From contig NBAY01000003.1 of assembly GCA_002794775.1 (NCBI GenBank), positions 1,984,001-2,048,000 on the forward strand: a stretch of DNA of 64,000 nucleotides, written 5' to 3'. Below are positions 40,467 through 52,532 of the stretch, piece after piece. A model generated the notes under the pieces. The model was not told the DNA's origin. It saw nothing but the letters and a program-made list of their open reading frames with translations, and searched no databases. A program made the translations under genes and the position numbers. The first letter of the stretch is position 1. The number at the start of each line of letters is the position of its first letter. The stretch comes from Porodaedalea pini. Its lineage: Eukaryota > Basidiomycota > Agaricomycetes > Hymenochaetales > Hymenochaetaceae.

Positions 40467-41343
40467 ATGGCTACCGACATTGCAAACGATGTTACTTCCA
40501 AACCAAGAGACGCTGATTTCTACTTCACCCTTATAACATTCGAGGTAAATTGTTGCAATTATACGTCCGATGCGCGCTAGGAAGTCCGGTTGACATTTCA
40601 ATGCCTGCTAGGTCGAGAACGTTCTGTTCAGGGTTCCGCGCCATCCATTCGAAACAGAATCGGAAGTATTCAAGGACATGTTTACCTTGCCCGCTACCAC
40701 CGATCCATCTGCCGACGGAACCAGCGACGAGAAACCCTTGATCCTACATGGAATCGCTGCGCAGGATTTTCATGCTCTCCTGAGAGTCCTCTTCGGCTCG
40801 TATGTCTGATGCAACCAAATTACTCTTATGCATTTACCAATGTTGTCGTGCCTATCGTATCGCAGGGCTAACGGCCGACAGGAAGATATAAGCCAGAAAG
40901 AATGGACCTCTGTGCTTCATCTCTCACACATGTGGAACTTCAACCGGCTTCTACACCTTGCCATTGAAAAGCTTCATGGACTTCCTATTGATCCAGTATC
41001 CAAGATCACTCTGGCGAAGTCATACGACATTACGAGCTGGCTTCGGCCTGCACATTTCGACCTGGCGATGCGGACGGACCCGCTGACTCTAGAAGAGGCG
41101 GACAAATTGGGCATGGAGTGTACAGTGAAGCTGGGGCGAGTCCGCGAATTTCGTTACAGATGGATTATCGAGGATGGGGATCTACAGTCGGCTCCTCCGA
41201 GTCCGACGCCGGTCTACCACAAGAAGAAAGCTAAAAAACCGTCTATGTTTTACGGTTATGAGACAGCAGTGACTGAACACTACATTGCACAACTTGAGCA
41301 TGCGGTGCATGGTGCTCTGACTGAAGTATTTGGTCTAGAATAG
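40467..41343 (+). CDS. BTB/POZ domain protein 1
   Basis: Three exons (40467-40544, 40612-40799, 40866-41343) give 247 residues. The BTB fold spans roughly residues 15-110: DADFYFTLITFEVENVLFRVPR, HPFETESEVFKDMF, GIAAQDFHALLRVLFG. The rest (LHLAIEKLHG, KSYDITSWLRPAHFDLAMR, EEADKLGMECTVKLGRVREFRYRWI) matches the uncharacterised fungal BTB family that is expanded in mushrooms. No kelch, MATH or zinc-finger domain is attached. Possible roles are Cullin-3 adaptor or transcription-linked scaffold; neither is shown here. It is tandem with a paralogue. Confidence 0.85.
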
Positions 41344-42101
41344 CGAATACAAGAACTAATGCTTACTGTACATCATACCTCTTCACTCTGCAACTTGCTT
41401 TTCGTTGATTCAACGAGTTTATAAATAGTGGGATCATGCGGCAATTTGACAGTACAGATGAAAGATCCTCTGTGAACACGGTGACTCGGAACCTGCAGAC
41501 TGGTCTTCGGAAGCGCCAACGTGAACTTTTATTTATGTGCTGGTCAACAATAGGATGTTTGATCAAGAACAAACAATAATGAAAGGACACCCAACAGAAA
41601 GGTAGTCCTCGATATAAGTCCTCGTGGTTCTGCATTGCGCTGTACCGTATAAGGTTTGTAACTATTTGACAATTGCTGTATCGAAAAATAACCTGACGCC
41701 GGGCAAACAAAGGACATCGTGACGATGTGCGTTTCTGTTTTTTTTGAGGGGTCACCAGTGCAATTCAAAGCTAGTTTCCTATAATAGATGTAGATGTAGG
41801 ACTGAGGAAGTGTGACAATGAATCACAAGAGATGTTAGCGGTCGATGATTTGCAGGCTTAGGAGGAGCAAACGATCAGCCATCAATGGTCAGTCACCTTC
41901 ATAGAAGTGCGAGTGTGACACATACAGACAAAATCTTAGTCTTGAAGCGAAGAAAGAGCGGGAAGTCGAATGGCATTGCTGTGGACTCACAGTCACACTA
42001 GTACTAGAAACTAGCGATACTGCCACAGTGCCAGTACTAGTGACTCGGATCGCTCAACTTGAACGCGTCTTACACGTGATCGCGTCAAGGTGTTACACTA
42101 A
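41344..42101. other. Intergenic between the BTB paralogues
   Basis: No gene is seen. It holds an imperfect inverted repeat, AGTCACACTAGTACT at 41991-42005 against AGTACTAGTGACT at 42033-42045, just upstream of the second BTB gene. Confidence 0.5.
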
Positions 42102-42980
42102 ATGGTCCAGTCGACCTTCCCTACAGCATCCATCAAGACTACTGAAGATGCAGACGAGCCACAACAACAGAAAACTAAGGATTTGGATTTTTACTTCAGT
42201 CTTATAACGTTCGAGGTGAACCATCATAATTGTATGGCCGAGGTGTAAACTGGAGCTTCGGCTACTACTGCGCTCGCGAGGTCGAGAATGTCCTTTTCAG
42301 GGTTCCGCGTCACTCCTTCGAGACAGAATCAGACGTATTCAAGGAAATGTTCCCCTTGCCCTCTCCAAACGATACATCGGCCGATGGCATGAGTGACGAG
42401 AAACCTTTGGTCCTGCGAGGAATTACTGCGCAGGACTTCCATGCTCTTCTCCGAGTCCTCTTCGATCCGTACGTCAAACGCACTGGCATCCATGTCTCCT
42501 CACACTGTATTGTATTTACAATGATTACCATAACACAGTACTTACGGCTGGCAAGAAGATCTGAGCCGGACAGAATGGACCTCCGTCCTGTGGAAATTCG
42601 ACCATATTTCCAGTATTTCCAGTATCGAAGGCGTCTTGGCCAAGACGTACGGCATCATAAACTGGCTTCGGCCTGCCTACTTCGATCTCGCGATGGAAAG
42701 GAACCCGTTGACATTAGAGGAGGCGCACAAGCTGAGCATGGACTGCGTGGTGAAAATGAACAAAGTCCGAGAATTGCTTTACAGGTGGGTTATCGAGGAT
42801 GGGGACGTGAGTCCGCCAGAGCCCATTGCACCTACTGTCCAAGCTCGTTCCCCGTCCCACTATAAAAAGACAGTAAAGAAAACTCCAAACAACCATTCTG
42901 GACCCAATCCCGCATGTTGGCCATGTGAAAGACCCCTATTACGAGAAGCTCAAGCAGGCTGTACACAAAGCTCTCACTGA
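42102..42980 (+). CDS. BTB/POZ domain protein 2 (altered paralogue)
   Basis: Three exons (42102-42215, 42281-42468, 42539-42980). The BTB part is close to its neighbour (FYFSLITFEVENVLFRVPRH, FETESDVFKEMF, GITAQDFHALLRVLFDP) and exon 2 has the identical length of 188 nt. Two changes stand out. A segment of about 20 residues between TEWTSVL and LAKTYGIINWL is missing or replaced. Near 42890 the frame shifts relative to protein 1: the conserved end (LKQAVHKALTDVFGLK, stop at 42997-42999) is one frame away, while the open frame ends with an unrelated tail at 42980. It is either a decaying duplicate or a protein with a new C-terminus. Confidence 0.68.
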
Positions 42981-43222
42981 TGTCTTCGGTTTAAAATAAA
43001 TGTTAGCATAAGTTGCTGATGGTACCGCCGAGTCCCGGCACTTGCTGTTCTTCATCTTCTCAGTAACGAGTCCAACTACGTACATTTCAATGAGTGTGAT
43101 TACGTTGCTTTTGTATCTACAAAGTGGAGGTTAAGTACAGATTAGCTACGAACGAACGATGCTGTAATATGACAAATGCGATTTGAAGCCAGTCAGAGAC
43201 GCAAGATATGTTGAATCTACAG

Positions 43223-46200
43223 TCAGAACGCCTCCATAAGATGGGTAGATACACTCCGGTATAGCGAGCGGGCGCCGTCCGTTGAGACGTATTCGGAGAC
43301 GCACTGAGAGGCGAGGCGCTCGAATTCCTCTGGCGCGAGCTCGGAAGCCATCTCGCCGCCCAACGCGAGAACCGCTTCGGATGCAATGGCTAGCTTCTCT
43401 TCGTCCGTGAAAGGCACGAATGGGAGGACGGCAGTTACGCGCGACATTAATGAGGTCTATAGGGTGTAAGGTTAGTTCTATGCCACCTTTCAAACATGCG
43501 CTTACTTACCCCGAGTCGTTCAGTAACGCGTGGTCGGAGAGAGTTCATAAGTTCACGATACTCTGCTTTTGAAATGACAGTATCGGGCTCGTTGCGCGCT
43601 TCGTGGTACTCGAACACGAGATCCTGCCCAATGTTCGAAGTCCCGAGCCAAATGACATTTCGCACATCAATATGCCGGCGCCCAGCGTCGATCGAGCATC
43701 GGCCTTAATGGTTGACGTCGTCAGAAATACACATCCTTCGAAGTGAATAACATTATACATACCCAACTCCCATGGAGCAAGCAAAGACCAAAGCGTGCGC
43801 TCGTCTTCGTTCTTGTCGATTTCCTAGAGGAACATTATACCCTTCCACTCACGTCCTTAAAGACTTAAAGATCAACACTCACGTCAAGAACGACTACGCA
43901 GCGCTTCCCCGCATTTGCTTCTAAGAATTCAGCCAACGTTCGCTCCGAAGGTGGCTATCATTTACATATTGTCAGTCAGTCATTACCTACAATATGATAC
44001 CATAATCACTTACGTCGTATGGGCTCATAGAAGGGCACTGCCAAAGGTCATGCGAAGTCTTCAGGATAGTCATATTAACAGTGTGCGTCGGAACATCAAG
44101 CAAGCTCCCAACTAATCGGAAGGTCAGCACTGTAATCACACTCGATCACAGGAAAAAAACACGTACATTTTCTTGCCAAAAGACTTTTCCCATGGCCGCT
44201 GGGTCCACAACAAAGGACGACGAGCGGCGTGCCGATAGGCTGCTGGGAATGCATACCAAGTACCCAATATAGATGTTCAAGTGCACGATCCTGACCCACG
44301 AAATCAAAACGCATGCGCGCCAGCGGTCGGAAATCTGACCGCCGTAACGCAGCGCTCGTCTGAGCGGCCTGCGGCCCCGCATTCGCACGGTTCAAGTAGT
44401 ACTTCATTGCAGGGTTCAAAGCGCTCTCGCGCTTTTTGCGCTTGCTGAACGACGCACCCGTACCATCAGAAGGCAAATCCGTTAGGACGTCGTCTTCCTC
44501 TTCGCCTGCAGCCACTTGCTGGTTATGCGCGTTACGCAGGTCAGCCGGGAGCGCAGACGGATCCGCGCCGTACGCCAGTAAGGTCTTGACGATCTCCGTC
44601 TTGTTCACTAAGATGTCGTTCGTCAACGCGAACTCGAGTGCAGACTGTGGCCCAATGACATCATTCGGACGTGCCTCACCACTAGCCAGAACGCGCTCGA
44701 CCTCTGCGGGATTATCGCTGGCTATCGCGAACATGAGAGTCGGGCGAGGCGTAGCAATAGCATGACAAGGAGTAGGGACAAGGGCGTTTGTAGGGGTGGC
44801 CTTGACGGAGGACGGGGGTATAATGGTATGTGAATACGGAGTAGGTGCTATTGCCTGAGTTGGAAGGATATCCTCAGTCAAAGTTACTTCTCCGTCGATG
44901 GTATCAGGATCAGAGTCGGGCCATTGGAAACGAGAAAGCTCCTCAAAATCGAGGCCCCGCATTGAACCAGAGAGAGGGCTCAAAAGATCAAGATTAGATA
45001 CAGAATCGCGGTCGACAGTCCCCGCCGACTGCGAGTGACGATGGTCCATTTCCTCTGCCTCCATAGAAGCATTATCAAGGTAAGAAGGAAACAAGACAGA
45101 TTCCAAGGAAGGCAAGTTGGATCCGTCATTAGCGATTATTGAGGCATTGTCGTGAGAGGGTATATTTGAATCGTTGAGATATGCAGAGATTAACGAAGAT
45201 CTAGAAGATGAAAGCTGGCAGTGGCATCGATCAATATACTACAGATTCGTAAGAGAAACAAGGACGTACCAGGGTGTTGTCTACAAGTGATCCTTGTGAT
45301 GCGTTGCGAACATGCGGTTGAGTCTTAGAGGAATGATTGGATACTTCAGTGATGATGTTAGTTGAGACAGTCCGATACTTCCTAGCAGATCCATCCAGCT
45401 CACCTGATGAAAGTCGTTTACTATGCGAAAGAGAGGAAGAGCATCGGGAATCCGTAGTGGCTGGACTATTTACTTGCGACTAGAAAAGTGGCATAGTTCG
45501 TTGTCAAAAAGATGATGCAAACCATTATTTCGAAGCGAGTAACTCACGAGTCGAAGGGGCTTCATCCAGGATGCCGGCCGACTCGAGGATGGCTCGGAGC
45601 CGCCAAGGAGACCAGGTGAATCAGACCGAGCACGATTAGAGAAAAACTCCAGCTGTGAAGCCGAACGCGGCTGCTTTGCAGAAGATCGGACCCGAAGAGA
45701 CGGAGCCGAGCTCGCTTGCGATGTTATACTATGCCGATGCGAAGACGGTCCAGCTGGTCCACCCGCAAAGGGCGCCGGCGATGCAGAACGTGCACGGCCC
45801 GAAAGCATGTCGACACGAGATGCCGGGCGCGGATGGAATGCGGAGGTCGGGCTCAAGCTGAACGTCGAGCTCGTACGTGATGCCGAGCTGTCGTGCGCAA
45901 GGTGAGACGCCAACTTCTTCGCTAATGATGAGGATTCCTCCTGATCCTGAAAAGCATTTCAATATCATTTCCATACTAAAACATATCAATAGACTTGCCA
46001 CAAGAAGAGACTGTCTGAAGCCAAACGGAACTTTCTGTGACGCGCCAGCCTTCTTCTGCAGATCTGCCCACGATGGGCGCGGACTCGAAGCCACAGAAGA
46101 CATCGCTGAGTCTGACGCAGAACGCTGTGAATCCTCCTCGTACAGCGGTGAAGGTGCCGGTCGCACCGTTTTCTCAAGTGAAGCGGGAAAATACGATTCG

Positions 46201-48122
46201 CGAATCTCCTTCGTCGGGGATGTCAGCGACACAACCGCCAGCCGCTTGGGACTCCCGCTCGCCTGCTTCGTACGACGCTCGAGGATTGTCTCGTGCATGG
46301 ACTTGCCCTCTTCAGCTTCCGACTCAACCAACGTGTCTGACGTATGCGTTGAGTTCCGGTCTGTGGATACTGGTGAAGGGCCGAGGGAAAGAGAATCTAT
46401 GGAGTCGCTTCCAGCTCGAGAAGTGGTAATCGGAGTGAGGTGCATAGAGGAACTGACACGCAATGCTGGTGCAGTCTGTTCAGGGTTGTTCGCACGCTCC
46501 CTGTATATCTCTTCAGCCTGAGTTGGTGACGAAGAAAGCTCTTGGAATAAATCATCCAGGACATATGACGGTCCGTCCTTTGACAGCGATGGTTGATCAA
46601 GCTCCTCGGTTCCACTAACAGGGAGCGGTGGTAGCGGCGTCCCTTCGGGCCATGTCGATATAGATGTTGATGATCGCCATTCTCCAAGATTCTCAAATGC
46701 AGCATCTGGTGAAGGGGACGTTGACGAAGAAGCAGTTTCAACACTCGGAAACACGACTTGGGACAGCCTCCTATCAGTCCCGTCACTATTCCGAGTCAAG
46801 GATGGCGGAAGTGGCGGCAGATTCTCCAGCTCAGCCGTCCTGACTTCATCCAGATTAGGTGGGTTCCTTGGCGTACGGAAATAGTCTGATGTAGGCCGCT
46901 CGGTTTCATGAGGTGAACCAACGTCCTCCAGAATTTGCCAGGAAGATTCGGACGTATCAACGGAGCCGGAAGTCTCTTCGGACCCGGATTTAAGCAAATA
47001 ATCTTGCGACATGGAAGAGCTCGAACTAGCCTGCAGGTTCTCCTCAATCGATGATTCGAGCGTCTCAAGCGAATCAACGTCGTCATCCACATACGGCTTC
47101 TCGCGAGAGATGGCCGCCCCCTGCAGCACGCCAAAAACAGGAGAAATCGGGTCGCGTACAGGGAATAGCTGCGGCGAGAGTATCCGAAGCGCCGGCGAGG
47201 CAAACGGGGAGGTGAATAGCTCGAAGGTCGAGTGACGTCGCGATCCACGCGACGGAGTTAATGGATCGTCAAAGTGATGGAGGTGCTGTGGATGTGACTG
47301 GACCTCGAGCGTGTTGTTGTCCAATACGGTACTGGTAGATTCGTTGTGATCAGGATGCTGTGTGATGATAGGTGATGGAACGCGTGAGCGGAAGGATGGT
47401 GGATGCGTCGGAGCTGACGCGCCAGAGTCTGTTTCCGTGTCGACATCCGAAATAGGAAGAGGCAACGGTGAGGAGGGCTGACCGGCGGGGGGCACACTTT
47501 GCCCATCTTTTGTAGCGGGAGAGTCCTGATAAGAAGGCAGCGATATAAAATCCCGCGAAGAGGTCGGCGTCGAAGGAGTAGCACGCACGTCCGCCTCCGT
47601 TTCTCCAGAGGCATCCAGCCGCTCCTCGCCATTTTCAGACGCGTCTTCCTCCTCCACCTCCTCAAATTCCTCCACATCAGGCCCAATCACAGACTCCAAC
47701 GCGCTAAGCAGGCCCGACAAACGAGGCGACCGAGGCGGGGACATAAGAACAGTGCGCCGTCGCCTCTCCGACGAGCTCCGTCTAAGCGAGCTAGGCGAGC
47801 CTCCCACTTCCTGACCCACATCCACGAGCTTCTCAGACACCGCATCGCGTCTCTCCTCCACTCTCGCTTTCTCATCACGAAGCAGGCCGTCGGGAGACAC
47901 GGAGCCAGCATGCACAGCCGGAGGCTCGTGGTTGACCTTCACGCTATGTACGAAATTGCATGCGTCCGAGAAGAGACAGCGGCCTTGCGAATAGAACGGG
48001 CATGGCCGAGCTACGAAATTGCGTTAAAATCGCGTTGTTGTGTTCGCAGTTGCGATGACAATGCGACCGACGGAGACACGGGACTCACTTTTCTTCTTCC
48101 AATAGGGCGGGGGTGCTGCCAT
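43223..48122 (-). CDS. CCCH finger, Ser-rich, ankyrin and ClpB/Skd3-type AAA+ protein
   Basis: Ten exons (48122-48089, 48010-46002, 45946-45548, 45479-45270, 45214-44167, 44111-44014, 43954-43883, 43823-43763, 43703-43510, 43456-43223) join in frame to 4359 nt, 1452 residues. A CCCH finger comes first: C15-x7-C23-x5-C29-x3-H33 (CPFYSQGRCLFSDACNFVH). About 1000 low-complexity Ser/Pro/Glu residues follow. Ankyrin-like repeats lie near 1043-1110 (TLMFAIASDNPAEVERVL, TEIVKTLLAYGADPSAL). The AAA+ module has Walker A GPSGHGKS (1221-1228), Walker B CVVVLDEID (about 1285-1293), sensor-like NVIWLGTSNIGQD, and a C-terminal D2-small-domain region (SLMSRVTAVLPFVPF). Ankyrin plus ClpB AAA recalls the disaggregase Skd3/CLPB. 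Two neighbouring genes are the alternative, but no stop or promoter separates the parts. Confidence 0.8.
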
Positions 48123-48545
48123 CTATCGCGATGCATCAGAAAGGGGACGCGCGGACGACGACGTCGAACGTGTATCCGCTGCGCGAAACAGCGAGCAAGA
48201 AGGTGGGGAAAAGGCAAGATGGTGATGAGCGGAAGGTGCTCTCGTCGGCCCTTTGACTTTGTTGGCACGCGTAACGCGTAACGAACAATTTCGCTAAGCG
48301 CTCGGAACTAAGCGTGAGACTCTTCGGTAACTGATCGGCGTTGCCATGTTGAGTCAGATCCTGTAGGTCCATGCTTGTATTACTAATGCATTACAAAGGC
48401 TCCTCGACACAAACTCTAAAGCTTGAGCAAGAAGGACAGCGTTTGCGATATAACTTAGAGTATGATATTAATTTACAGTTGGTAGATACTATGGTCCGAA
48501 GTGTCAGGAGATAGTCCGCAAGTGAAAGAAGAAGAAAACGATCCG
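48123..48545. other. Intergenic between the CCCH-AAA+ and F-box genes
   Basis: About 420 bp containing the promoter of the AAA+ gene and the 3' UTR of the F-box gene, both minus strand. No further feature was recognised. Confidence 0.5.
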
Positions 48546-50595
48546 CTACAATTGAATGAACGACGTGTCGACACCATAGGACATGTCCCATATACATATT
48601 TTCTGAAGGCAGTATCAGCAAGGGAAACATGAGACAGAGAAGACAGCAGACTTACCTGGTCTTCGCCGCAGGAAACGATCTTCGTGCAGTCAAATCCGAC
48701 GCAAAAGACGCGCCCTTCGTGTCTGCCGCTGAGATCTGCTAGCAGATTCCCCGTATCGCGGTCCCACACCTAAGCATCACCATCGACTTCAGCAACTAAA
48801 TTCAACGAGGATGAAAATCAATCACCTTGATAGTTTGATCATAGCTCCCACTCAGGACAAATTCAGGCCCAAGCGCAACGCTCCGCACAAGATCATTATG
48901 CATCTCACTCGCGGCAATGCTCGCGCGCCGATTTTGCACACAGCGTCTCTCCGCTGCAATACCTTCCCCAACCGCACCTCCACATGCTTGACAGACCGAG
49001 CACTGAATCCCACCATGCACTGGCAACGGATCGTGGAACTCCGGCGTAGTGCTCCACCCGCGCCGCTTCTCAATGTCGAACAGGCGGATGTGCTTGTCCG
49101 ATGAGCCAGAAAGAACAAGCGGCGGCGCGACGTCGATCGCAGCAATCCCGCGTGCATGATGCGCCTCAAGCGTGCGCAGCAGCGCGCCTGTATCTGCGTC
49201 CCACACGCGCATCGACTTGTCGCCCGAAGCGGATACGACGAGGGAGCCTGAGAGCGCGACAGCGTTGACGGCTGCGCGGTGTGTGCCAAGGACGATGCCT
49301 TCACTGAGGGGTGACTGGGACGGGCTGGAGAGGTTCCTGAAGTGATAGAGGCGAACGGTCCGATCTTTTGAGCAGGAGACCAGATGCTTCGCATCGAAGC
49401 GGACGCAAAGCACACTGTCATGGTGATCGGAAATCGTCTTCACTAGCGACCCATCCCGGAGGTCCCACACGCAAACAGAGAAATCGCTGCCCGCAGTTGC
49501 AAGGTAGTTTCCATGCGCGCACAAGCTGAGGATGCTCCCATTGTGTGCGCCCTCGAACACGCGCTCGACACTTCCGGTGGTCAGATTCCACTCGCGCACC
49601 GTCCTGTCCTTGCTGCCGGTGAAGAGTACCTGACGGCCATCCTCGGGGTACGTATAAAGCTGCAAGCAATAGATGATCGACGTATGAGCGTTTGGCGTTC
49701 CGCGAGTCTGCAGGGTCGAGAATCGGAACGATCCATGCACGAGCCGGTTTTTCATGAGTACATGAGTCTGGTGCAGTAGCTTATAATTTGAGCGGGGCGG
49801 CTCCGCGGCAGGCAGCGCCGACGGCGCAGAATGGCGGACAACGGACGGCCGAGATCGTGTGGCGCCTACTGAGGGTGGCGGAGACGATCGTCGAGGCTTC
49901 CGCGCGCTCGCGGTGCGCGATGGAGTATTTATACGCGGCGTCGCAGGCAGCCCGAAGACATGCGGAAGATGCTGGCCGGGGCAAACGACCGTCTGGGTGC
50001 TGCCCTGTGCCTGTCCGTGGTCCGAACCATCCGAATCCTCGTCGTCGCCCATGCCTTCGTCGTCAAACTCCTCGTCCCCATCACTACTCCCGAAAAAAGG
50101 AACCGGATCGTGCGGGACTCGCGGCCAGCGCCAGATCCACCCGCGCTGTGTGCAGAGATTCTTCCACAGTGAATTATCATCCGCTAGAGCACGCCACCGG
50201 CGGCTCACGAGTGCTGAAGTCAATAGCGTCTGCCACGGCAGAAAAGCAAAGATGTGCAATGCCAGCTCTGACGGCAGGGTCTGAATTGTATGGCGGATTA
50301 GATTACTCAAAGAAATAGACTGCCAATCTACTCACACCGACGATATCCACCTGCACAGATGGAGCAATGTGCCTATGCACTCTTGCAATCTGCGCTCGCG
50401 GCATGCTTGCGAGCAGTTTGTAAACGAGTTCTACGCACAGTCAAAGTTCGACAGCAATCAGTGGACCTGCAGAAACTCACACTGCACGACGTGCTCACCT
50501 TCACGGACTTGCAGCGACAATTGTTCAACGGCGACACCAGTGACAGTACCAGCCAACTCTTCATCATCGATATATCCTTCATCTGTAAGTCTCAT
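48546..50595 (-). CDS. F-box / WD40-repeat protein (Cdc4/Met30-like SCF adaptor)
   Basis: Predicted substrate receptor of an SCF ubiquitin ligase. Four exons (50595-50499, 50327-48826, 48769-48656, 48602-48546) give 589 residues. Exon 1 encodes MRLTDEGYIDDEELAG; its junction to exon 2 is inferred from phase. The F-box is LPSELALHIFAFLPWQTLL, then ALVSRRWRALADDNSLWKNLC. An acidic linker (DGDEEFDDEGMGDDEDSD) follows. At least seven WD repeats are visible, ending in VREWNL, VCVWDL, MRVWDA, IKVWDRD and KICIWDM. The fourth to fifth repeat spacing includes a Cys-rich insertion (CSVCQACGGAVGEGIAAERRC) that is unusual for a propeller. The target is unknown. Confidence 0.87.
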
Positions 50596-51308
50596 GGTTG
50601 ATTATGCTGTGTGGTGTCTGAGAGGATTGTGGCGGGGGATTGTGGGATGTGTTCGTATTTAAGATAAAGGGAGAGTTTGTTCTCTGAGTAGAGTGCTTTC
50701 GACAAGATCTAGAGTGATCCGAAGCCCTGAGTGGTCGCCATGCCAAGTCAGCATCCATTGGCCGCCATGCATCATTCTGCACAAGCAACAATGCGGGTGA
50801 TTGGCCGACGGTAAAAGATGTGAAAACGGCATAACGACAAGGCAACCAATAATCAGCGCCTATGCACCCCTTGTTCTCCAATTGGCCTATACCATTGCGG
50901 GCGCGCCCTCATTCAATTTCATCAACTTCAATTCGTAGCTACACCCGGAATCATGCTCAAGATGGCTCAGATATTCAAAAACAAGAAAAGATACAAAGCA
51001 AGCGAAACGACAAAGAAAAAACGGCGTGAGCAAGGGGTATGAGGCATAAGGATAAATGCAAGATATGTCCACAGATGCCGAAGAACGTAAGAGAAATCAA
51101 ACTGCAACCGACGTCTCCCGAAATTATATCGCCGTCCCAATCGACTCTTGTTTAAAAGACGAAGGAAAGCAGAACTCGCAAGCGTACGTGAAGAGGATCC
51201 AGAGGAAGGGTATCGATCGATAAATAGTGTAGCCGACGCGAATGGACGCTGTAATAAATGGAATGAACTCGCGTTGCACAAGAGTTTTAATGAAAATGCG
51301 AACATACC
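50596..51308. other. Intergenic upstream of the F-box gene
   Basis: No gene is seen; contains the F-box gene promoter and the 3' flank of the SH3 protein gene. Confidence 0.5.
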
Positions 51309-52532
51309 TCAGTAATGAGGTTGCTGAGTGGAAAGGCTGCTGATTCGTTTCATATTGCGCCAGTCACTCCCACTCTCTTGCTGTCCGTACCCGACGGAAA
51401 GCCTGTCTGCCTGACTCTGCGCGGTCCGGTCCAAGCACTCAAGAGGTACGACACCCTGCTCGCCCCTCGCATTTGCACAGAGCGCCCACCCGTCGTCGTA
51501 AGCCTTGACGACCTGGACTACTTCGCCCGTCGTAATCGACAGCTCATCCGGGAGTGTGGGGATATACAGCACGCGAACTATGGCAGTCTCTACCGCAGCA
51601 GACTGGGGGCGGAACGAGTTTGCGGATGCAGGGCGCGTTCCGACAATACCCGCAGCGGGCGGCGCAAGAGACGGCGCCGCATCCATCATTGGGTTGTTGT
51701 AGCTTGCCTGGGGGGGCGTAATATAATACGAGTTCGGACTCGGGTTCGGCGAAACAGGACGGGGCGGGGCCCATACTGGCGTACGTGGCTGGTTGCCCAC
51801 GCCCAAGTACGTGGGCGAGGCAGGAGTCTTCTCTGGTATCGGCGGCGGCAAATCCACGACAGACGCTCCGTCGGAGAATTTGTCGCTAATGTCCGGGTAA
51901 ACGCCTGCACCCCACGTGTTGCGCTTGCGCTTACGGCGCTGAATGAACGTCTTGCGAACCGCAAAGATGAGCAGTGCGAGACCTGCGAAGATGCAGCCTG
52001 CAATGATACCACCCGTCGCGGCTCCGCTCAGACCACCGCTCGAGGAAGAGGTCTCAGAGGATGTGCTGCTCGCACCGCTGGCAGTTCCACTGGACGTAAG
52101 GGTAGCGGTGGAGGTCGAGAGCGAGTGGGCAGCAGACGACGCCGTCACAGCGCTCGTAGCCGGCGCCGTAGAGGACACAGATGACGGGGTGGTCGTTGGG
52201 CTACTTGCTACTGAAGATGTCGATGAGGCCTTAGAGGTCGTGCTCGACACGCCGAGAATCGAGGAAAGGTTGAGCACCGGCGTCGTCGAGGAAGCACTCG
52301 TAGTCGCAGACGAAGAACTTGTCGTCGCCGTCACCCTTTCCGTAGTCGACGCGATAGATGAACTCGAGGACGAAGATATCTTAACAGCGGTAGACGATGA
52401 ACTAGAAGTCGTCGCCTCTGCCGCGTCTGTCGTGCCCGTCGTCGCTGAAGCCTTCGTTATCGACGTATCCTCGACATCCGCCCGCCCAAACACCTGATGG
52501 TGTGCGCGTGCCACTTGCTGGAAGTCGTGCAT
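51309..52532 (-). CDS. Ser/Thr-rich single-pass membrane protein with C-terminal SH3 domain
   Basis: Intronless, 407 residues, start MHDFQQVARAHHQ at 52532. The N-terminal 160 residues are almost entirely Ser, Thr and Ala, a mucin-like stretch likely O-mannosylated outside the cell. One transmembrane helix follows (GGIIAGCIFAGLALLIFAV) with a basic stop-transfer RRKRKR. The cytoplasmic part has Pro-rich segments (PPPIPEKTP, PVWAPPRPVSP) and an SH3 domain near residues 320-375 (VLYIPTLPDELSITTGEVV, DDGWALC, GEQGVVPLECL). The layout resembles Fus1-like proteins of fungal cell fusion and wall signalling. No signal peptide is obvious, so the helix may serve as the anchor. Confidence 0.85.
   Translation of the reverse strand: MHDFQQVARAHHQVFGRADVEDTSITKASATTGTTDAAEATTSSSSSTAVKISSSSSSSIASTTERVTATTSSSSATTSASSTTPVLNLSSILGVSSTTSKASSTSSVASSPTTTPSSVSSTAPATSAVTASSAAHSLSTSTATLTSSGTASGASSTSSETSSSSGGLSGAATGGIIAGCIFAGLALLIFAVRKTFIQRRKRKRNTWGAGVYPDISDKFSDGASVVDLPPPIPEKTPASPTYLGVGNQPRTPVWAPPRPVSPNPSPNSYYITPPQASYNNPMMDAAPSLAPPAAGIVGTRPASANSFRPQSAAVETAIVRVLYIPTLPDELSITTGEVVQVVKAYDDGWALCANARGEQGVVPLECLDRTAQSQADRLSVGYGQQESGSDWRNMKRISSLSTQQPHY

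Noticed and set aside
47499..48281. 260-codon plus-strand frame opposite the CCCH-AAA+ gene
   Set aside because: Arg/His-rich antisense product of Ser/Glu-rich coding sequence; no independent support.
51943..52497. 184-codon plus-strand frame opposite the SH3 gene
   Set aside because: Val/Asp/Glu-rich repeat pattern is simply the complement of Ser/Thr codons in the real gene.
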